Shown: positions 11,485-26,285 of the stretch, piece after piece | Layout: each line of letters opens with the position of its first letter | Numbering within the stretch: the stretch's first letter is position 1 | Assembly: GCA_032164245.1 (NCBI GenBank) | Contig: JAVMKO010000018.1 | Coordinates: 744,001 to 808,000, forward strand | Length of the DNA: 64,000 nucleotides | Source: Sternotherus odoratus | Lineage: Eukaryota; Chordata; Testudines; Kinosternidae | Direction: 5' to 3' | Program-made: the position numbers and the translations under genes | The notes under the pieces: generated by a model | Seen by the model: the letters and a program-made list of their open reading frames with translations, nothing else | What the model was told of the DNA's origin: nothing | The model's database searches: none

Positions 11485-11608
11485 CAGGGTCATCAGATGT
11501 CTCGATTTTATAGGGACAGTCCCGATATTTGGAGCTTTGTCTTATACAGGTGCCTATTACCCCTTGCCCCCTGTCCCGATTTTTCACATTTGCTATCTGG
11601 TCACCCTA
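11485..11608. mobile_element. 124-bp hAT MITE (GGGTGACCAGA family), copy 1
   Basis: The left end is CAGGGTCATCAGATG and the right end is TATCTGGTCACCCTA. The interior contains CGATTTTATAGGGACAGTCC and CCCGATTTTTCACA, as in the copies at 41746 and 59607. The flanks are CCTTGAGC (11477-11484) and CCTTGGGC (11609-11616), a 7/8 match consistent with an aged 8-bp hAT duplication. No coding capacity. Confidence 0.85.
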
Positions 11609-11616
11609 CCTTGGGC

Positions 11617-14600
11617 ATACAGAGAGTTCCGATATAGGTGCTAAATCGGATAGAAATTGTTTAAAGGTGGGACTTTCAGAAACAGCCTTAGGAGCACAAG
11701 TCCCGCTGACATTCAGTCAGACTTGTGCTCCTTAATTACTTCTGCACTTTTGAAAATTCCTCCCTAAATCCCTAATTTTGGAATTCCACAAGACAGGAAG
11801 TGGACAAAAAGCTCCCCAATCCCTAGTGCAGGAGGCATGCACTTAGACACGTGCTTCACACAAAATACATTTCATCATTTGAATTTTCTCCCCCCACCCC
11901 TATTATTTTTCTCCCACTCAGCATGAAGTCCTGACCCCTAAAGTCACTAGCAAAACTCCCTCCGGAGGGGCAAACATTCCACTTTCAGAGATTATATTAT
12001 TGTAAAATACACTGTAAAACTGGACTGTTCCAAAGCAAAATTCAGAAATCATGGTCGGGTTTTCATAGTCTTTGCTATTAGAGTAATTCTGAACTTTAGT
12101 AAGTTGCTATGTTATTTTCAGCCAATTAAATTACACCAGGTGTTTACACCTTTAGAAAGGGAACACAAAAGTACATCCTTTTCCTAACGTTACCATGAAA
12201 GCAATCTCCTTTCTTTCTAACAAAGTAATGTGTCAGAACTAGTTTTTAGCACCCTGTCATTAGGCTCACTAACTAGAAATACACTTCTGGAAACTTGTAG
12301 GATCCTCAGACTATACATTTAGTGCAACTGTAGTGCAGGCGAACAATGGCATCAGGGAGATTTTTTCTTTCAAATAACTGGATAATATCAGCTGTTGATA
12401 ATTGTATCTTTACATCAGATTTGAAATTTTCTAGAAACAATTTTTATGGACTTCCCAGTATACCAAGCAATTGAAACCTTTTCATAACGATTTAGGACTG
12501 AAGCTGAGATATTAAAATCGCCATTAAGTGGAATGCACATGAAATACTAAAAGTCTTCTGATGAATAATTTCTTGTTATAATGACATGCTATAGACCTAA
12601 ATCTTAGTACTAGACATGAAAAAAGACAGTTAAATCAACTTTGTCCATTTAAATATAATTTTAAGAGAACTAGAACCCATCTCTTTATTGCTCAACAACC
12701 TTTAGCAATTTCTTTTGCCCTCATTTATTTCTTGTTCCTATGGGGATGCTGTTTGATTTATGGAAAGTTAGTTCTTACAGCCAGTGAATGCTTTAAATTG
12801 TTTTCATATAAATCACTCAAATATCTGTTAGTGCACCTAGGAGAGTCCCTGTTTGATCCATAGTTTCAAATTTAGCTGCAGGGTTCCCAAACCTGCTCTT
12901 TGTGTTAACAGTCGTTTCGAGTTATTGATTGCTCTCTCCATGGAAACAAGTCATTATCTCAAGGACCTAGGGCTCCAATTAACTTTTAAAAACTTATTTT
13001 AACAAGGCTTAACTCTGTATCTTATTATGGTGCATTGCTTGGATTCCAAGAAAACATGTTTTTTCTACAAAAAAGGGGTGAAGGATGGGTTTTGGGGGAG
13101 GGAGGAAGGGAATACACAAAATATTTTCTCATTCTACATAAAATTACATCATTGTTTAACCTTTTTCTAGAACACAAAACAAGATTTAAATTATCCTTTC
13201 CACGTACTTTTAGATCCTAAGCTACAGTATAAGAGCCTTTATTTGTCCTCCTCCTGTACTGAAGACACACTTTACCACATTTTTATAATCAATCTTGAAA
13301 AAGGTCTAATGCACTCTACAAAATAAATGCTGTTCAGTATGGTTAATTTTGTTTGGGATTAGTCTTCAGCAATAGCCTTTAGGTAATAATTACAGGGAGC
13401 TCTGAGATCACTCAAGGAGAAAGCAAAACAGAAGGAGAGAACCTTTAAATATGAAGCTGGACAATTAGACCCCAGTGCTCCAATAATTTTTCTACAAAGA
13501 GAAGTCTCTGAACTAGATACATTCATCAATTTGAATACAGAACAAACTTATTTACACCATTGGGGTGTTGTGTGCAAATCCATATATTCCATCGAGAGCA
13601 GTTAGTGAAATACTCTGCAACTTTAGTGTCTTTTAATGTATTGTAGGTACATGAAGTGCGGTAGGTGTTCTTTTCCTGCTGTCTTTCCTTTCAGATTCCT
13701 CTCTAGTGAAGAAAATCTTGGGATGCTTTTAAAAAGAAATCCTCCAGGCATGTCTATAAAGCAGCAGGAAATAATCCTGCTATACTAATAAATGTATATA
13801 AAGGATCATACATAGAAATCATTTTAAAATTAAGATTGCTTTCTAAGACTGAAATGATGTACACATTGAAATGTTGGCCATACATTTGCCAAAAAAAATG
13901 ACAGGATATTAATCTAAGATTTAGGAAACGATAAAAAAATCACAAATATTAAGATGTGTGTCTTACATTCAATACCTGTCTAAATTTACCCAGAATAACC
14001 ATTAGCTCGCACATGCTGCCTACCTAACCATGTTTGTACATGTACACACCCGTTATGGGCCAGACTGTGCTGTCCTTAACTGATGGGCGTACAATACAAG
14101 GCTCAGACACCGTTACAGTGCTTGGCACTTCCAGAAGGCATGAAGCATTCCCATATAGCGCCTGCCAAGGCGTGGGGCAGAGGCTGGGAACACATGCTGC
14201 CGTGGGTTTCCTCCCCAGGAAACGTCCTGCACACCACACAAACACAGAACAGGAATGAACAGCCAAGTACTGGACAAACAGAGAACAGGCAGATGCATTT
14301 CAGGACAGTTGGTTTTTATGTGTATCTGTCTCACTATGGCCATATGAGCCATCCTCTCTCTCTCTCCATATGAAACCTTACACACAGACACTGTCTACCA
14401 GCTTCCACGGCTCATTCCAAGTTCCTGAAAATCAGTTTAAAAAAGCAATGCAAATGTGGATGGACCCTGGATTACCACAGAGCAGTGCAGAGGAGAGCTT
14501 GGTAATGAGCATTCAGTGACTAAACAAAACCGAGGACAAGTTCTGCATTCAACATGCCATGCACAAAATATCTCAGCAGACGCAGCTGTCAGAAAATGAA

Positions 14601-15639
14601 TGAACACATTTGACCTGACGCTGCTGGGAAACAAAAAAAGTCAATGAGGTGACATCTCTTCAGCTGGTGACAATGCAACCAGCTAATCATGCCAGGTTAG
14701 GGAGCTTGGGAGGGGTGCTCTGTTTAACCCTGTGTGGTGTGATGGGTCTTCTCAGCTGAGCTCTGCTAAGAGTCCAATGTAACTATTGCTGGCTTCATTG
14801 TGAGGGAGGCCAGATGGGCTGCTTGACTAGCCGGGAATAAGATGGCTTCTTTCATTTCAGTTGTTTACCGCCAGGATCTGCCGGGCCTCAACTGATTTAC
14901 TTCCTCCCACCACCTCCAACCCCATGAAGGAAACTACTTCCACACAAGCCACTAGCACTGGGGAAACCTATTTCAGTGTGTGGCATTACACAGCACTTAA
15001 GCTCCAGTCTGGGAGTCCTGTCAAAATGCAAATGTAGAAAGCCAAAGTCATAGTCCCTTGATTAGCAAAGCAAAAAGCTGATGCAAATGAGCACAGCACT
15101 AATGAAAACGCTGGGTGAGAACAGAGTGCTGCTAACCAGCCTTCAAAAGCTCTTTTTCCACAGTCCAAAAATATTTTACGCAATGTAGCAACCTAATTAA
15201 AAAAGTTGATTTACACACAAACTCTTGTTTGATTGCTGATTAATACTAATTATCTATATAAATCTGGGCTGACCCTGGAACAGGTGGTGTTCAGACGGCC
15301 ACAAATCAGGCTCAGAGGCGTGGGTGTTTTTAGCCTCCAACCGAGACATATCAGCTGTTTATAGGCATAAGACTGGGTGTGAAGTTTCTCTTCATTTTCA
15401 TTCAGACAGTGAAACAAAACTTCAATCGCAACTTACGAGATATGATGGAGCACATGGCCCAATGGCAGTCCACACTGAGCAGTTGTCATGGCAAAGTCTC
15501 CATACATGTTTGGGCACCGCACACACGTGACTAGAAGGGAGCCTGGGCAGGGGATGGGGGGGTGTCACAGCATATGGAAAGCCTCCCCCCTTCAGGGATT
15601 TATTTTTTAAACAGAGGCGTAGAGCTGTTTGTTTTATGG
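11617..15639. other. Unique AT-rich sequence, no gene recognised
   Basis: About 4 kb without recognisable mobile elements. A short CT-rich run lies near 14352-14366. The overlapping frames at 14024-14391 on both strands are shadows with no domain. Confidence 0.5.
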
Positions 15640-15649
15640 ACTGTGCCTA

Positions 15650-15757
15650 ACCCGCCACACGAGTCGTCCCAGTCAGCCCATTGATTTCAGGGGCTATTAC
15701 TCATCGGCTTTAATTTAGGCGCATGTTTAAGTACCAGGCTGAACCAGGGCCTGTACC
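15650..15757. repeat. Palindromic MITE right-half fragment (GATTC family)
   Basis: CACACGAGTCGTCCCAGTCA, GCCCATTGATTTCAGGGGCT and GCGCATGTTTAAGTACC followed by CTGAACCAGGGCC match the centre and right arm of the foldback family at 8510. The left arm is lost and the copy is diverged. Confidence 0.55.
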
Positions 15758-18700
15758 AGAACTTTGAACTTTTTTGTGAAGTCCCCTCCCCCTCCCATCT
15801 TTGAAATTAACCTCAAGACGATACCGATTTATTTATGTCAATTTAGTAACATCAATTAATGACGACAATGCAATTAACTGGAATCCCAGACAGTGAAAAT
15901 AACCACATAATGGCTTCTTTAGAGGAAATCTGTTCTGTATTCCCAATCAGACTTCATAACTAGATTACTATGTTCTACTGGAATAGCTTGTGATGGTCTG
16001 TGAAATATGAAGGCCCACAGTGTCAGGCAGAATTAAGAGTAAACTAGTCTTAGTATATGAATGGGGGACATATTGTATTTGTATTTTTCTTACAGTGATT
16101 GACATAATGAAATATTTATCTTGGGTGACACACTGATACTAGCCTGATAGGTACACATGCACATCATGAAAAACATGTTCTATTATTGGCCATAACTAAA
16201 CTATATGATACCTTGCAGGCCAGCTTCCCAAAATCTTACCTCTGCACATCACTTGGCATCTATATCAAACCAGAAATAAGATGGTATCTATCCGTCCAAT
16301 TTGTTATCCAAGTATTTTTTATTTCAGAGTGTAAAACACACAAGACACGTTCACAAGCAGCACCTAAAGATGTCTCAGCATGGCATACTTCTGACTGATT
16401 GAACAACATCTTTGACTTGTTCTAAAGTGCTTTAAATCTAAAGTGGCTTGCTCTCTCTTTTGCCATTTTCACATTCTAAAGTCAGAAGATAAAGTCTCTG
16501 CTGCAATTTATTCAGAATATCAGCATTCTTAATACTGATATAGTCAATATACTCCCTGCACAGAAAGATACAGAAACATAACTCAGGGAAGCTGACACAC
16601 AAACCTCTGAATTTGGTGTCCATCAACAGACTGATAGTTGCTGAGAATTTGGCTCAGGAAATAATATTTTCAACTATTCTGAATTCTCTGTTTTTATTCT
16701 GATTATGGTTTAATACCATGCCTACCCTAGTTGGCAAATTGCCTGTATACTGAATATATGAACATCTTAATGGAATTGTGTTATCATGTAGATGTGACCA
16801 ACTGTTCAAACAAGATATTGTATGTAGGCTACTTACTTGGAGAGTTAAACAGGTGACTTATACACAGAAAAAAATTAGAATATTATTCCAGTATTTAATT
16901 TTTATTCACTCGTGTGTTTTACTATTATTCATCTTATATCTCAATTATTGATTTTATACAGTTACCATAATACAAATGGTACATGTCACAAATTAAAAGA
17001 ATTTCTCACATGAATCAACAACTTCTCAGTCCTACCCTTCCTCACCCCCACCCCCGCAAAAAAATCAGGTCACAGGGAACAAAACAAAACATAAAAAAAC
17101 ACAAACTCCGATCAAATGAGCAAGCAAATCTAAATGTAAACTGCAACTTGAGATACTTTGAACTATTATGTGTCCCTGACGTATGTTAGGATTAGTAGCT
17201 GCATTTTATGATAAAGCTGCTAACAACTTATGGGTTAATGGAAGACGGATTATCTATGACAGTATATACACAAGTGTTTTCATCAAACCCCCATCTTTTC
17301 CCAGACCTTTTCAATAGAAAGTATTTCTGACCTTACATAAATTATAGTAGGGTGTATATAGGATTAACAGTTCAGTTGAAATTACTGATTTTCACATGAA
17401 TTTATCTTGCACTAACATTTAAGCACCAGTATACCCTGATTTAACACCATGCCAGTTAGTAGGAATCCTTTTTAAACTTTGTGTATCCCTCCTGTAGGTG
17501 GTACTATCAATTTCTAAATTTAGTACAGTATGCAAAGGACATTAAGATACATGCTTGCAGTATCTGCTGTAGTATAAGCAACATACTCTGGGAGAATGGC
17601 ATTTTAAATACCTGGTACTCTTGCTTTATTCCTTTTCCCCCTTTCTTTTGTCAGCACTTGGTATCATACTACAGTGGGGTGATTACTGCCCCCACCCACA
17701 ATGCTACTGTAGAAGAAATTTAAGGTGTTTTAAAAATAAATCATACTTAGTACATCCTTGCCAAAAATAAAATCCCCTAATCCTGGATATTAATTAGATC
17801 TGATTGCACGTGTAACATTTGCCTGTCATGCACCATCCACCGCCATTTGTGTAATAGGCTTTCAATTCAACCGTATTGTTTTTTTCATTTAGAAACCTTC
17901 CATTAACACAGGGATTTTATTTTTCATACAAGTCTCTTGTAAACAGTGACTATTTGAAGGAGGGCTTTGTATTTTTATGTACACTAGATTTATGGAAAGA
18001 ATTAAGACGTTTGATTACCATTCCATTGTGGTTGTTAATCTCCTCTCATGAATACTTCCTTAAACTGGAGTACATTCGTTTAGTGTATTTTTATTTTTAA
18101 AGCATATTTTTTCCTGCTTGATAACAACTATGGACCGTAGTTGCAGCCAGGGAGTTTTACTACATTTTCAGTCTAATAACTACCCTATAGTACAGTAGGA
18201 GTTAATCCTATTATTCTAATTAATTGGTCATCAGAAGACATAGGGTTCAGAAAACGTCCTTTTCTATTTCCCTCAAGAAAAGGCACTGTACAGTAAGATG
18301 CATTCAGAATTGTTTCCATGCTCTTCTGCATTTCTATGATGTTTTATATAAAAATCACTGTATGATATCTATTTCAGTCCTGATTAATTCCAAGTGCCAC
18401 AAGGACCATGAGCTATTCCTTACTCAAGGAACCCCTGGAACCCCTTATAACAAAGTCTTTTCAAAACCATATAACTTTATTGGGACAAATCCAGGCATCA
18501 GTAAAGACAAAGGAAAAACTCCCATTAATTTCTTCAGCCACTCAACTTGGCCTGGCACTGTGAGCTGAGTTTCACTGTATCCAAAACTGTAAATTGCACT
18601 TTGCTAGAAATGAACTGGGGCTTTTATCCAACTTAACTATAAAAACAGAGTTTCACTGAGTGCAAGCTCCCTGTCAATGGATCAACCAAAGTAGATTCTC

Positions 18701-21700
18701 AAGGGTGCTAAAAGCCTTAGGAATGATCATCACAAAGGTAGCGGTAGACGTGTCCCCTGCTCTGATGGGCAAGAATCCACTTCAGTGCTCCTTTTAGGAA
18801 TCTCTAAAGCCTAGAAGGGAAGATACTACAATGCAGTATGATACAACTTACAAAGACGCAACACCTTTGCCAGTTTACCTGCCTGTGTACTAACTTCAGG
18901 CCAGACTGCAACCAAATACATATACAAGTCTAAGTTTCAAACACATGCAGAAGGAAAGACCATTGGTAATCTAATATGTAGGCTTTATACTGTATCCATT
19001 AAATGAGAGATAGCTACCATCTGTGCTTAGTAGCCAGAAATAGCATGATCTCAGGGTGTCACACAAGACAACTGCACCTAAAGAGACTGCTCAAGCAGAC
19101 GTCACTTCTTCTAATTCATCTCAGGATGTTACAGCAAGCACTTAGGTGATAGATTACGGCTGTTCTCCAGCTTCTCACATACTAGGAGAAGTAGATCGAA
19201 TTGTATCTCCCAAGAGACAGTACTTGTCTAAAAGGTATTAAACATTCACAATTGTCCAAGGCATTGGTGGCTGCAGGAGGGAAAGCTTGAAGATTAAAAA
19301 AAGCCACATTATTTTGACAGGCTCTGGCCCACTCTCTGAGCCCTGGGACATAGGAAGAACAGGATATCTTCTTGGATGTGATTCTCAAAGAAAAGGAGAT
19401 GATGAAATACGACAAGATGGAAAAATATAATGTTGGTGATTACAATACTGTAGAAAAGAGCAGAAGAAATCCAGCTAGGATTTCAGCCCCTGAGCAACCG
19501 TCCTCCCAAAGCCCAAGAAGATTTGTCCCACCCATACCCTAAACACTGAGGGGTAGAGCCCCGCGTGAATACAAAATTTGTCTCTGCATCTGATCCACAG
19601 GACTCTACTGAGGTGGCTAAAAACATTAAGGACTTCAAACCTTGTCAGCTGCTGCTCTTTATCCAATTCTACATAGTTTATTATCTAGTACCATTAAACC
19701 TTAACCATGCATTTTAAATCTGATTTTCAATTTTACTACACTTAGACACCAAGTCTCCTAATTGTTTTAATAAGTTAGAAGTTGTATTTGTTTTACTATC
19801 ACTACATTCTGTGTTCGCTTTCCTACCATTGGTATGTCAAACTCATTCCGTTGCAAGAAAACAAGATTAAATGACAGCTTTCATATGAACTATATGATTT
19901 GAAAACATAAAAATACAAATATCTAATTATTTTGCCCTTTATATAGGGTTACCTATGAAGTGATGTATGAAATTAAAAGTTTTAAATCATCAGAACTGAA
20001 AATTGACATATGGTTCCCAGTTTAAACAAAAAATTACTCAGGTCTTAAACGAAGTCTGTGTGTTCTCATCAGAGATTGGGTTTTTTTTCCTGAATAGAGT
20101 CCTCACCTCTCTGAGGGATGAGCAAATCTAACAAGCGTAGATGTTGCAAAAGAAAAAGTATTCTTAATTCTAAAAATGCAGGATGCGTACCTCAATTTTA
20201 AAAGCATACTTAAATGTGTCCAAGGGGAGCTGTAATTTACTTATTGGTAATTTAAATAGCATTGGGGGCAGAACACAGTGCTTTATGTTTAACTAATTAA
20301 CCATATAAACCTTACAATGATAACACCATACCTAGGTTAAGTTATTTTATTGATTTTTCTACTACTGAGATAATGCAACCTGTTTAACATTGGTAAAATA
20401 ATGCTCAGAGAGAAAAAGGATACAAGATTAACACCCTGAACTGGCAGTAGCTGATGTGACACTGGTGGAAAGTCCAGTGAAAACAAGAGATGTTATGACA
20501 GCGATTAATGGCTGCAAGAACAGAAGGAGCAGTAAAGTTAACAGGCGATAAGCTCTTGGTTACTGGATGTGTTGAATCAAGTTATAATAAATATGGGGAC
20601 CCTCTCAGAACGCCTACCACTCTGATAATGACACCCCAACATGATACACAGCAATTTTGGGGTGTGATATTGCTCCCACTGACACCTGTGATGCTTACAT
20701 GCTACACTAACAGGCATATTAGATTAGACATCAAAACTCCATTGACTTCCATGTAAGCAGGAGCACTTCACCAATCCTTGAGTGTGTAAAACATTTACAA
20801 ACATGTTCTCATACAGGAAAGCAGTATAGAATTCCTTAGTGTAAATTTGATATTCTAATATTTTCAACCAATCCAGAGAAATTTATCCAAATGAAGAACA
20901 AATATTAAGTATCAAATCAAGTGCATAAAGTCTAAGATTCCATTATCGAATGAGCACAAGGGTTTTCCCTTACAAGGGCACAGACCATGTTAAAGCTAGC
21001 CTTAGCATGTCTTTTCCACAACCTTTTGTGCTGTACACAGAAGTCAGCATTCCCTCTTCAGGGAGATTTAGGGAGCCTAGAATCAGACCTCAGAACAAGT
21101 GTATAACTGCACCTCACTTTTGTTTAGGATTCCAAAGATCCCTTGTGTTCGCACTGTAATTTAGCATTCATATTTCACTCCAAAGCCATGAGGGGGCTTT
21201 CTGAGTTCTTCTCTTAATAAGTTAGAGGCTGATGACTTTGGCCACCTGCTCAAGGGCTAGTTTTTCATTCAGAATAGTTATACTGAGGCAGTGCAAATGC
21301 CTTTTTATTAAACAAATTCAATCACTGTCACTTGTCTATTGCCCAATAGTGAAAGCACAACTGTGCTGCCTAATTCTGCAACACTGACTGACGGGAGCAG
21401 GCCAGCCGGACCAGATATTGTCTTTGGGAGTTCTCTCTGTGCTTGAATTCACTAGGCCAATTTTTGACAGTGGAATACTAATGAGAAGAGTCAGCACAAA
21501 GAGTGACAAAATGATTCATGGCCCTCTGTTGGGTGGATAACCCTCTTTAGTAAAAAATTAATTGATGGCATGATACTTGATCCTGCAACTTTCAAGCAAC
21601 AGCTCACCAGGAAAGAACTGGGAACCCACAGAACCTTCTGATATTCACCCGCCGGCTTCTGCCAGAAGAATTCTGCTCTGGTTCAAGGTTACACCAAGAA

Positions 21701-21900
21701 TTTCCTTAACCTCTTCTATGTAAAAATAAAACAACAACAATAATAATAAAAATTACAGCTACCAAATAACGAATCATCTAAAATGAAACAGGAAAACACA
21801 CACAGAGAGCACGCCCGCATGGGGAAACTTCCTTCCTGTAATTTACTCACTAAATTAAATACCTAGATATCATGGTGATTGATGCACTAAAAAGACACTG
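15758..21900. other. Unique AT-rich sequence, no feature recognised
   Basis: About 6 kb with no repeat family or gene I recognise. Frames reach at most 114 codons (18224-18568) and lack domain features. Confidence 0.5.
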
Positions 21901-21908
21901 ATAGATAA

Positions 21909-21925
21909 CGTGTGTGTGTGTGTGT
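21909..21925. repeat. Short (GT)n microsatellite
   Basis: About eight GT units. Confidence 0.85.
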
Positions 21926-23032
21926 CCTTTGATATAAGTAATGCCAAGAATTTATAGCTATCACCCATTTCCTATTGAAACCATATACTGGCCACTTAAT
22001 TTAGATGCACATTTGCACAAAACAGGGAAAGGAGATGAACACTAATTTATCATCACAGTTTCACAAGAATACACTCTTCTCTCTGTATTTATGTGGTCCA
22101 AGCTCCTATTCCTGAGTCGTCCTAAGCATCTCCAATTCACTGACTTAAATGGGAGCTGAGTTCATGGTTTCTACACTGAACTTGTACTACAGTTAACACT
22201 GGTGGAAATGTGTCACAATTATCCATTCAGTGCAAAGTTCAATGACTTTCTGCACATTCACTGAAATTTACAGAATTATTTTAAAGTGAACAAGTCCCAA
22301 TGATTTGTATGTACTTTTTCTGCTTTCTCATTTAAATTTTAGCAGATGATGTTTACTCTGGGAGAAGGAACATTCACAGATCTAATGAGAATTTTGACAA
22401 ATATTTCACTCTATTATAATTGCTTTTTGAAAGCCAGTTTGTTCCCTTCCCCCTGCCCAGTCTTTCTCCTGTTTCCACTTCTGTATAAAAACTAATTATG
22501 TTAACTAGTGCCACATCCAGTACATATTTGTTTTATTAGTGACCTTTCTTGCTTTAGGCAGGTTTTCATGCCACTTCAGTATCACATGCTGCATCATTTC
22601 TGGGCATTAATATTCTACTTTGCACATCTCACATGCTTCAGCTTTTGAAAGGGAAAATTAAAACTAACTAGCAGCATGGACTGATAAAGTCAATTAACCA
22701 AAACTTCTAATGAATTCAGATTACACAGCAGAAGTTTCTAGTAATCTTGTATATTCACACTGTTGGAGAAGGGATTGGCCCAGTGTCACCTTCTTTGTGT
22801 ATTTTGCCAACCCCCAAAGAAGATGAGCCCATACTATAGGTTTGGGGCCCAGAGCAGAAACACACTTTTGGCTTTGTTAGTGCTAAAAAATCCCTTTTAA
22901 CAGAAATCTGTTGTTTTTTTAAAAAAAATAGTAAATCCTGTCAGGAAAGTTCTAACAAGTTGGGGGAAACTTGTGAGGAAATTGCCTTGATATTAACTCG
23001 CTGGCAATGGAACTTCATGACCATCTGACATG
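21926..23032. other. Unique AT-rich sequence, no feature recognised
   Basis: No repeat or coding signal seen. Confidence 0.5.
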
Positions 23033-23144
23033 ACCAGACCTGGCCAGACCTGCCAACCAGACTTTTCTTGCCAAGACCAGACCTGCCAACCTGCCAGACC
23101 TGCCAACCAGACCTTGCCAGACCTGCCAACCAGACTTTTCTTGT
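23033..23144. repeat. Minisatellite of CCAGACCTG / CCAACCAGACTTTTCTTG units
   Basis: CCAGACCTG-like words recur about every 9-20 bp. The longer unit CCAACCAGACTTTTCTTG occurs twice (around 23053 and 23126), so there is a short unit and a higher-order unit. The minus-strand frame over it only encodes a repetitive GRSG/WQV peptide and is not supported as a gene. Confidence 0.85.
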
Positions 23145-25709
23145 TAGTGGGAAATTTGCTGCGTGGTCGAGGAAAGAATGAGAGGGGAAGGTGAAGCAGT
23201 GTGTTCTACATGCACACCAAGACATGTTTTTCAGCGTCTATATTCTGGCTCTGTGCTTACAGCTATGAGTGGATGAAAAGCTACAGACTGAAATCCTACA
23301 CGAGGACAACATCCATTCACCCAGATCCTGCAGCACAGGCCGCGTTATATAGGTGATATTCTTCAGAGCCATTCCAAGTCCTCTGAATAGGGACTGCTAG
23401 TGTGGAGGTTAACACAACTTTAAATAAAATACAATTAAGAACCCTGATCTCTATAAAATAAAACCAGTTCCAATGTGCAAGGCTGTGTGTGAACTATAGC
23501 TGATGGAACTGGGAAAGACAAATCTGGTTTGCTTTGCATAATCATTTCCCTCCTGCTGCCCAATTCCTTATTGAAATGTGCTTTGCAAAAGCAAATTCTG
23601 TTCTCTGTACAGTATATTATTGTCTGTTGCTTCCTAAATTAAAACCAATGGCATGCACACCTTTTTCCTGATTATCATCTTTCTCCGAGCCCTTTCTCCC
23701 TGAATGATTTCCTGTGGTTTAATTTATATTGTCTTTTCTGGAAGATTACCCACAATGTCACCTACTGGCTAGGCTAGTCTCACTAATATTGGTCCAGACA
23801 AGCAGTCCAATGGGAGGTTTTTTCAAAAGCTTGGATTGTGACTCTCATGGGGCTGTCAGGGGAAGGAAGAGAAAATTCATGACAATTGTTAGGTTTGTGC
23901 CAAGATACTAAGAGTCATCCTGTAGTATTTAAAATACAATTTTTAATATTGTCTCAAGAGATGATGGACAGTCACCCTGTGCTTGATGTATTTATTCAGT
24001 CTCGCATTGCAACCAAGTTTTCTAAGTAGCAGGGACTGTGTCTTTTTCATGAATATAAAACATTTCCATTAAAGGTCTATGTTTCTACATTCCAAATACA
24101 GGAGAGACTGAAGTTCAAGACATTCATTATGTATCTATCACAACACCCACAAATGGCAGTAGTCTGACAAACTACTATGATTCAACATCTCTGTATTCAT
24201 CCCAAATTGTTTCAAGTGTATATGAAGTGACCTTTGAGTTCACACCGTTCTTGCTACTGATGCAATATGCAGATTTTACAAACAAGATTTAAGCTCACAG
24301 TGACTTTTCAAAACAGCTTAGAATCAAAAATTCATAATATAGAACAACGTGAACTAGTTCTTATCAAAATGTCAAGATCTATTTTACCATTAATCTTGGC
24401 TTAGAACATCTTTGCAAACTTTTGGAAAAGCATTATTGTTTACAGCACCATAGTAAAATGGAAACCGAAAACTGAATCAGAGAAGTAAAACAAGAGTTAA
24501 TAAAGTGAAGTTATAGTTGGTCCTTGTTGAAAGGATCTGTCTCTCTCATATGTCCCCATTCTAGAAAGCAAAACACATATGCCGTCCCAATGCACTGTAC
24601 CAGGGTATGTGAAATTCTTTGATTATCCCCATTTTGGTATGTTAAGAACCAGCTTCAGTTCCATTAACCCATCACCAAAGCTTGATGCTGAAAGAGGGCT
24701 GATGGAGAACTCAAGCTAACAGGAATGAGTATGATGTCCAGAGCGAGAGAGGCGCCATGGAATTATAGCTGGAAAGAGAAGATCTACAGACCCGACACTA
24801 AAGAAACACTCAAGTCATTCCCTGAAAAAATGGAGGCTGTTAAAACACCAGCCCAGCTCTGATGTCTAAGGTCAAACACTGATAGGTACCATTTTTTGTT
24901 TGATTTTAGGTTTGAACCTTCCCTACCCCATCCAAGTAACAGTCTCAGAGTTGGCCCTAACTCAGTAAATCCGATAAGAGAGTGCTCTGCTCTTGACACA
25001 CCAGATACAGCTGCCTGGAATAGATAATCTCCTAGGCTGCCCACACATTTCTGGAGAAGAGGCCGGAGGTACATGTAATTGCTCAACTGAATGAGATCTA
25101 CCCCATCCCTTTGTCTAATTCTGCCTTCCCCTGTCAGTCACCTAGGTGGTCTACTCAAGTGGGAGCTGCATATGAAATTGGAAACAGCATATTTCTGTAA
25201 CCTGGCTGAAAAGGCCACGTTACTGTTCACCTGTCCAGGCTCACTGGGAGCAAGATCTAATTCTGGCCCTCCAACATTATCACAGCATTCTGTGCTCTCT
25301 GCACACAATCTCCACAGTCTTTCACATGGCACTGGCTTAACTGGAGGTCAGAGGTAATTACGGACTAATTTTTTTCACTTCAGACAGAATCATAACACTA
25401 TGAAGATCTAATACATTTATTACTGTGACTCTCAACCAGACAGTATTGGAACTTGTGAAAGTGACTTTGCAAATTACCAAACAGTCACCAAGCTAATGAA
25501 GCAGGGCTTTTAAAGTGACTGCGAATACTTCCCATATTATAAAGGACAGCAGTCAACTATAAGGAGAGAGATTTGGTTTAAAGAAAAAATGCAATGTGAG
25601 AAATACTAATTCATACCGTACCAGAGCACAGCTAGCTGAAATGGGGAATAGACTTAACCCTGATGCAGTAAGGCACAGGAAAGAGCTAACTCAATAGTTA
25701 TACAATAAC
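23145..25709. other. Unique sequence, no feature recognised
   Basis: No repeat family or exon-like segment recognised. Confidence 0.5.
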
Positions 25710-25796
25710 AATACTTTAGTTAGTCTCTAAGGTACCACAGGACACTTTGTCACTTCTGCAATTCCAGACTAACACGGCTACCTCTCTGATTCAGTA
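25710..25796 (+). mobile_element. Penelope-like element terminal-repeat fragment
   Basis: ACTTTAGTTAGTCTCTAAGG, TACCACAGGACACTTTGT and CCAGACTAACACGGCTACC followed by TCTCTGATTCAG match the 3' terminal module of the PLE family at 53884. The copy starts downstream of the hammerhead-like core, so only the last 87 bp of the element are present (5' truncated). Confidence 0.8.
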
Positions 25797-26285
25797 ACAA
25801 CAATAGTAACACTGGGCACTTATATTCCACTCTCTCCTAAAGCATTTTGGAGAGACTAAATTGCTTAAAATAAAAGTTGTAACAACAATTCAGAAAGTTC
25901 TAAGACCAGTTTCTCTAACTGCCATGTCATCTGAAATCAGAAGAACACACTGCATTACTGCCTCTTGAATTGTGGGAAATAGAACTAATAGTAACAAATA
26001 TCAAACATAATATCCAAAATGTACTAACTTGCCCAATGCTAATTTAAAGTTCACAGTGCTATAGGTTAGTAAAAGCAAGAAAGGATCTGGAGCAAATACT
26101 TTATACGTCACACCAATTGAGCCCAAACCTGACCATTTCAGAGCATTCATCTCCTTGCAAAAGTCTTCCTACAATAACCCAAGACAGGGAATCACTACAA
26201 GCAACTACAATGAGAAAGGGGAGGGGAAAGCTGCCAAACCTGAATGAGTCCAGTATAGCCAATGCTGTGAGTGTCCTAACTACAT
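25797..26285. other. Unique sequence, no feature recognised
   Basis: No repeat or coding signal seen. Confidence 0.45.

Noticed and set aside
23033..23144. CRISPR-like array
   Set aside because: The units are contiguous and degenerate without unique spacers, and the DNA is vertebrate. It is a minisatellite.
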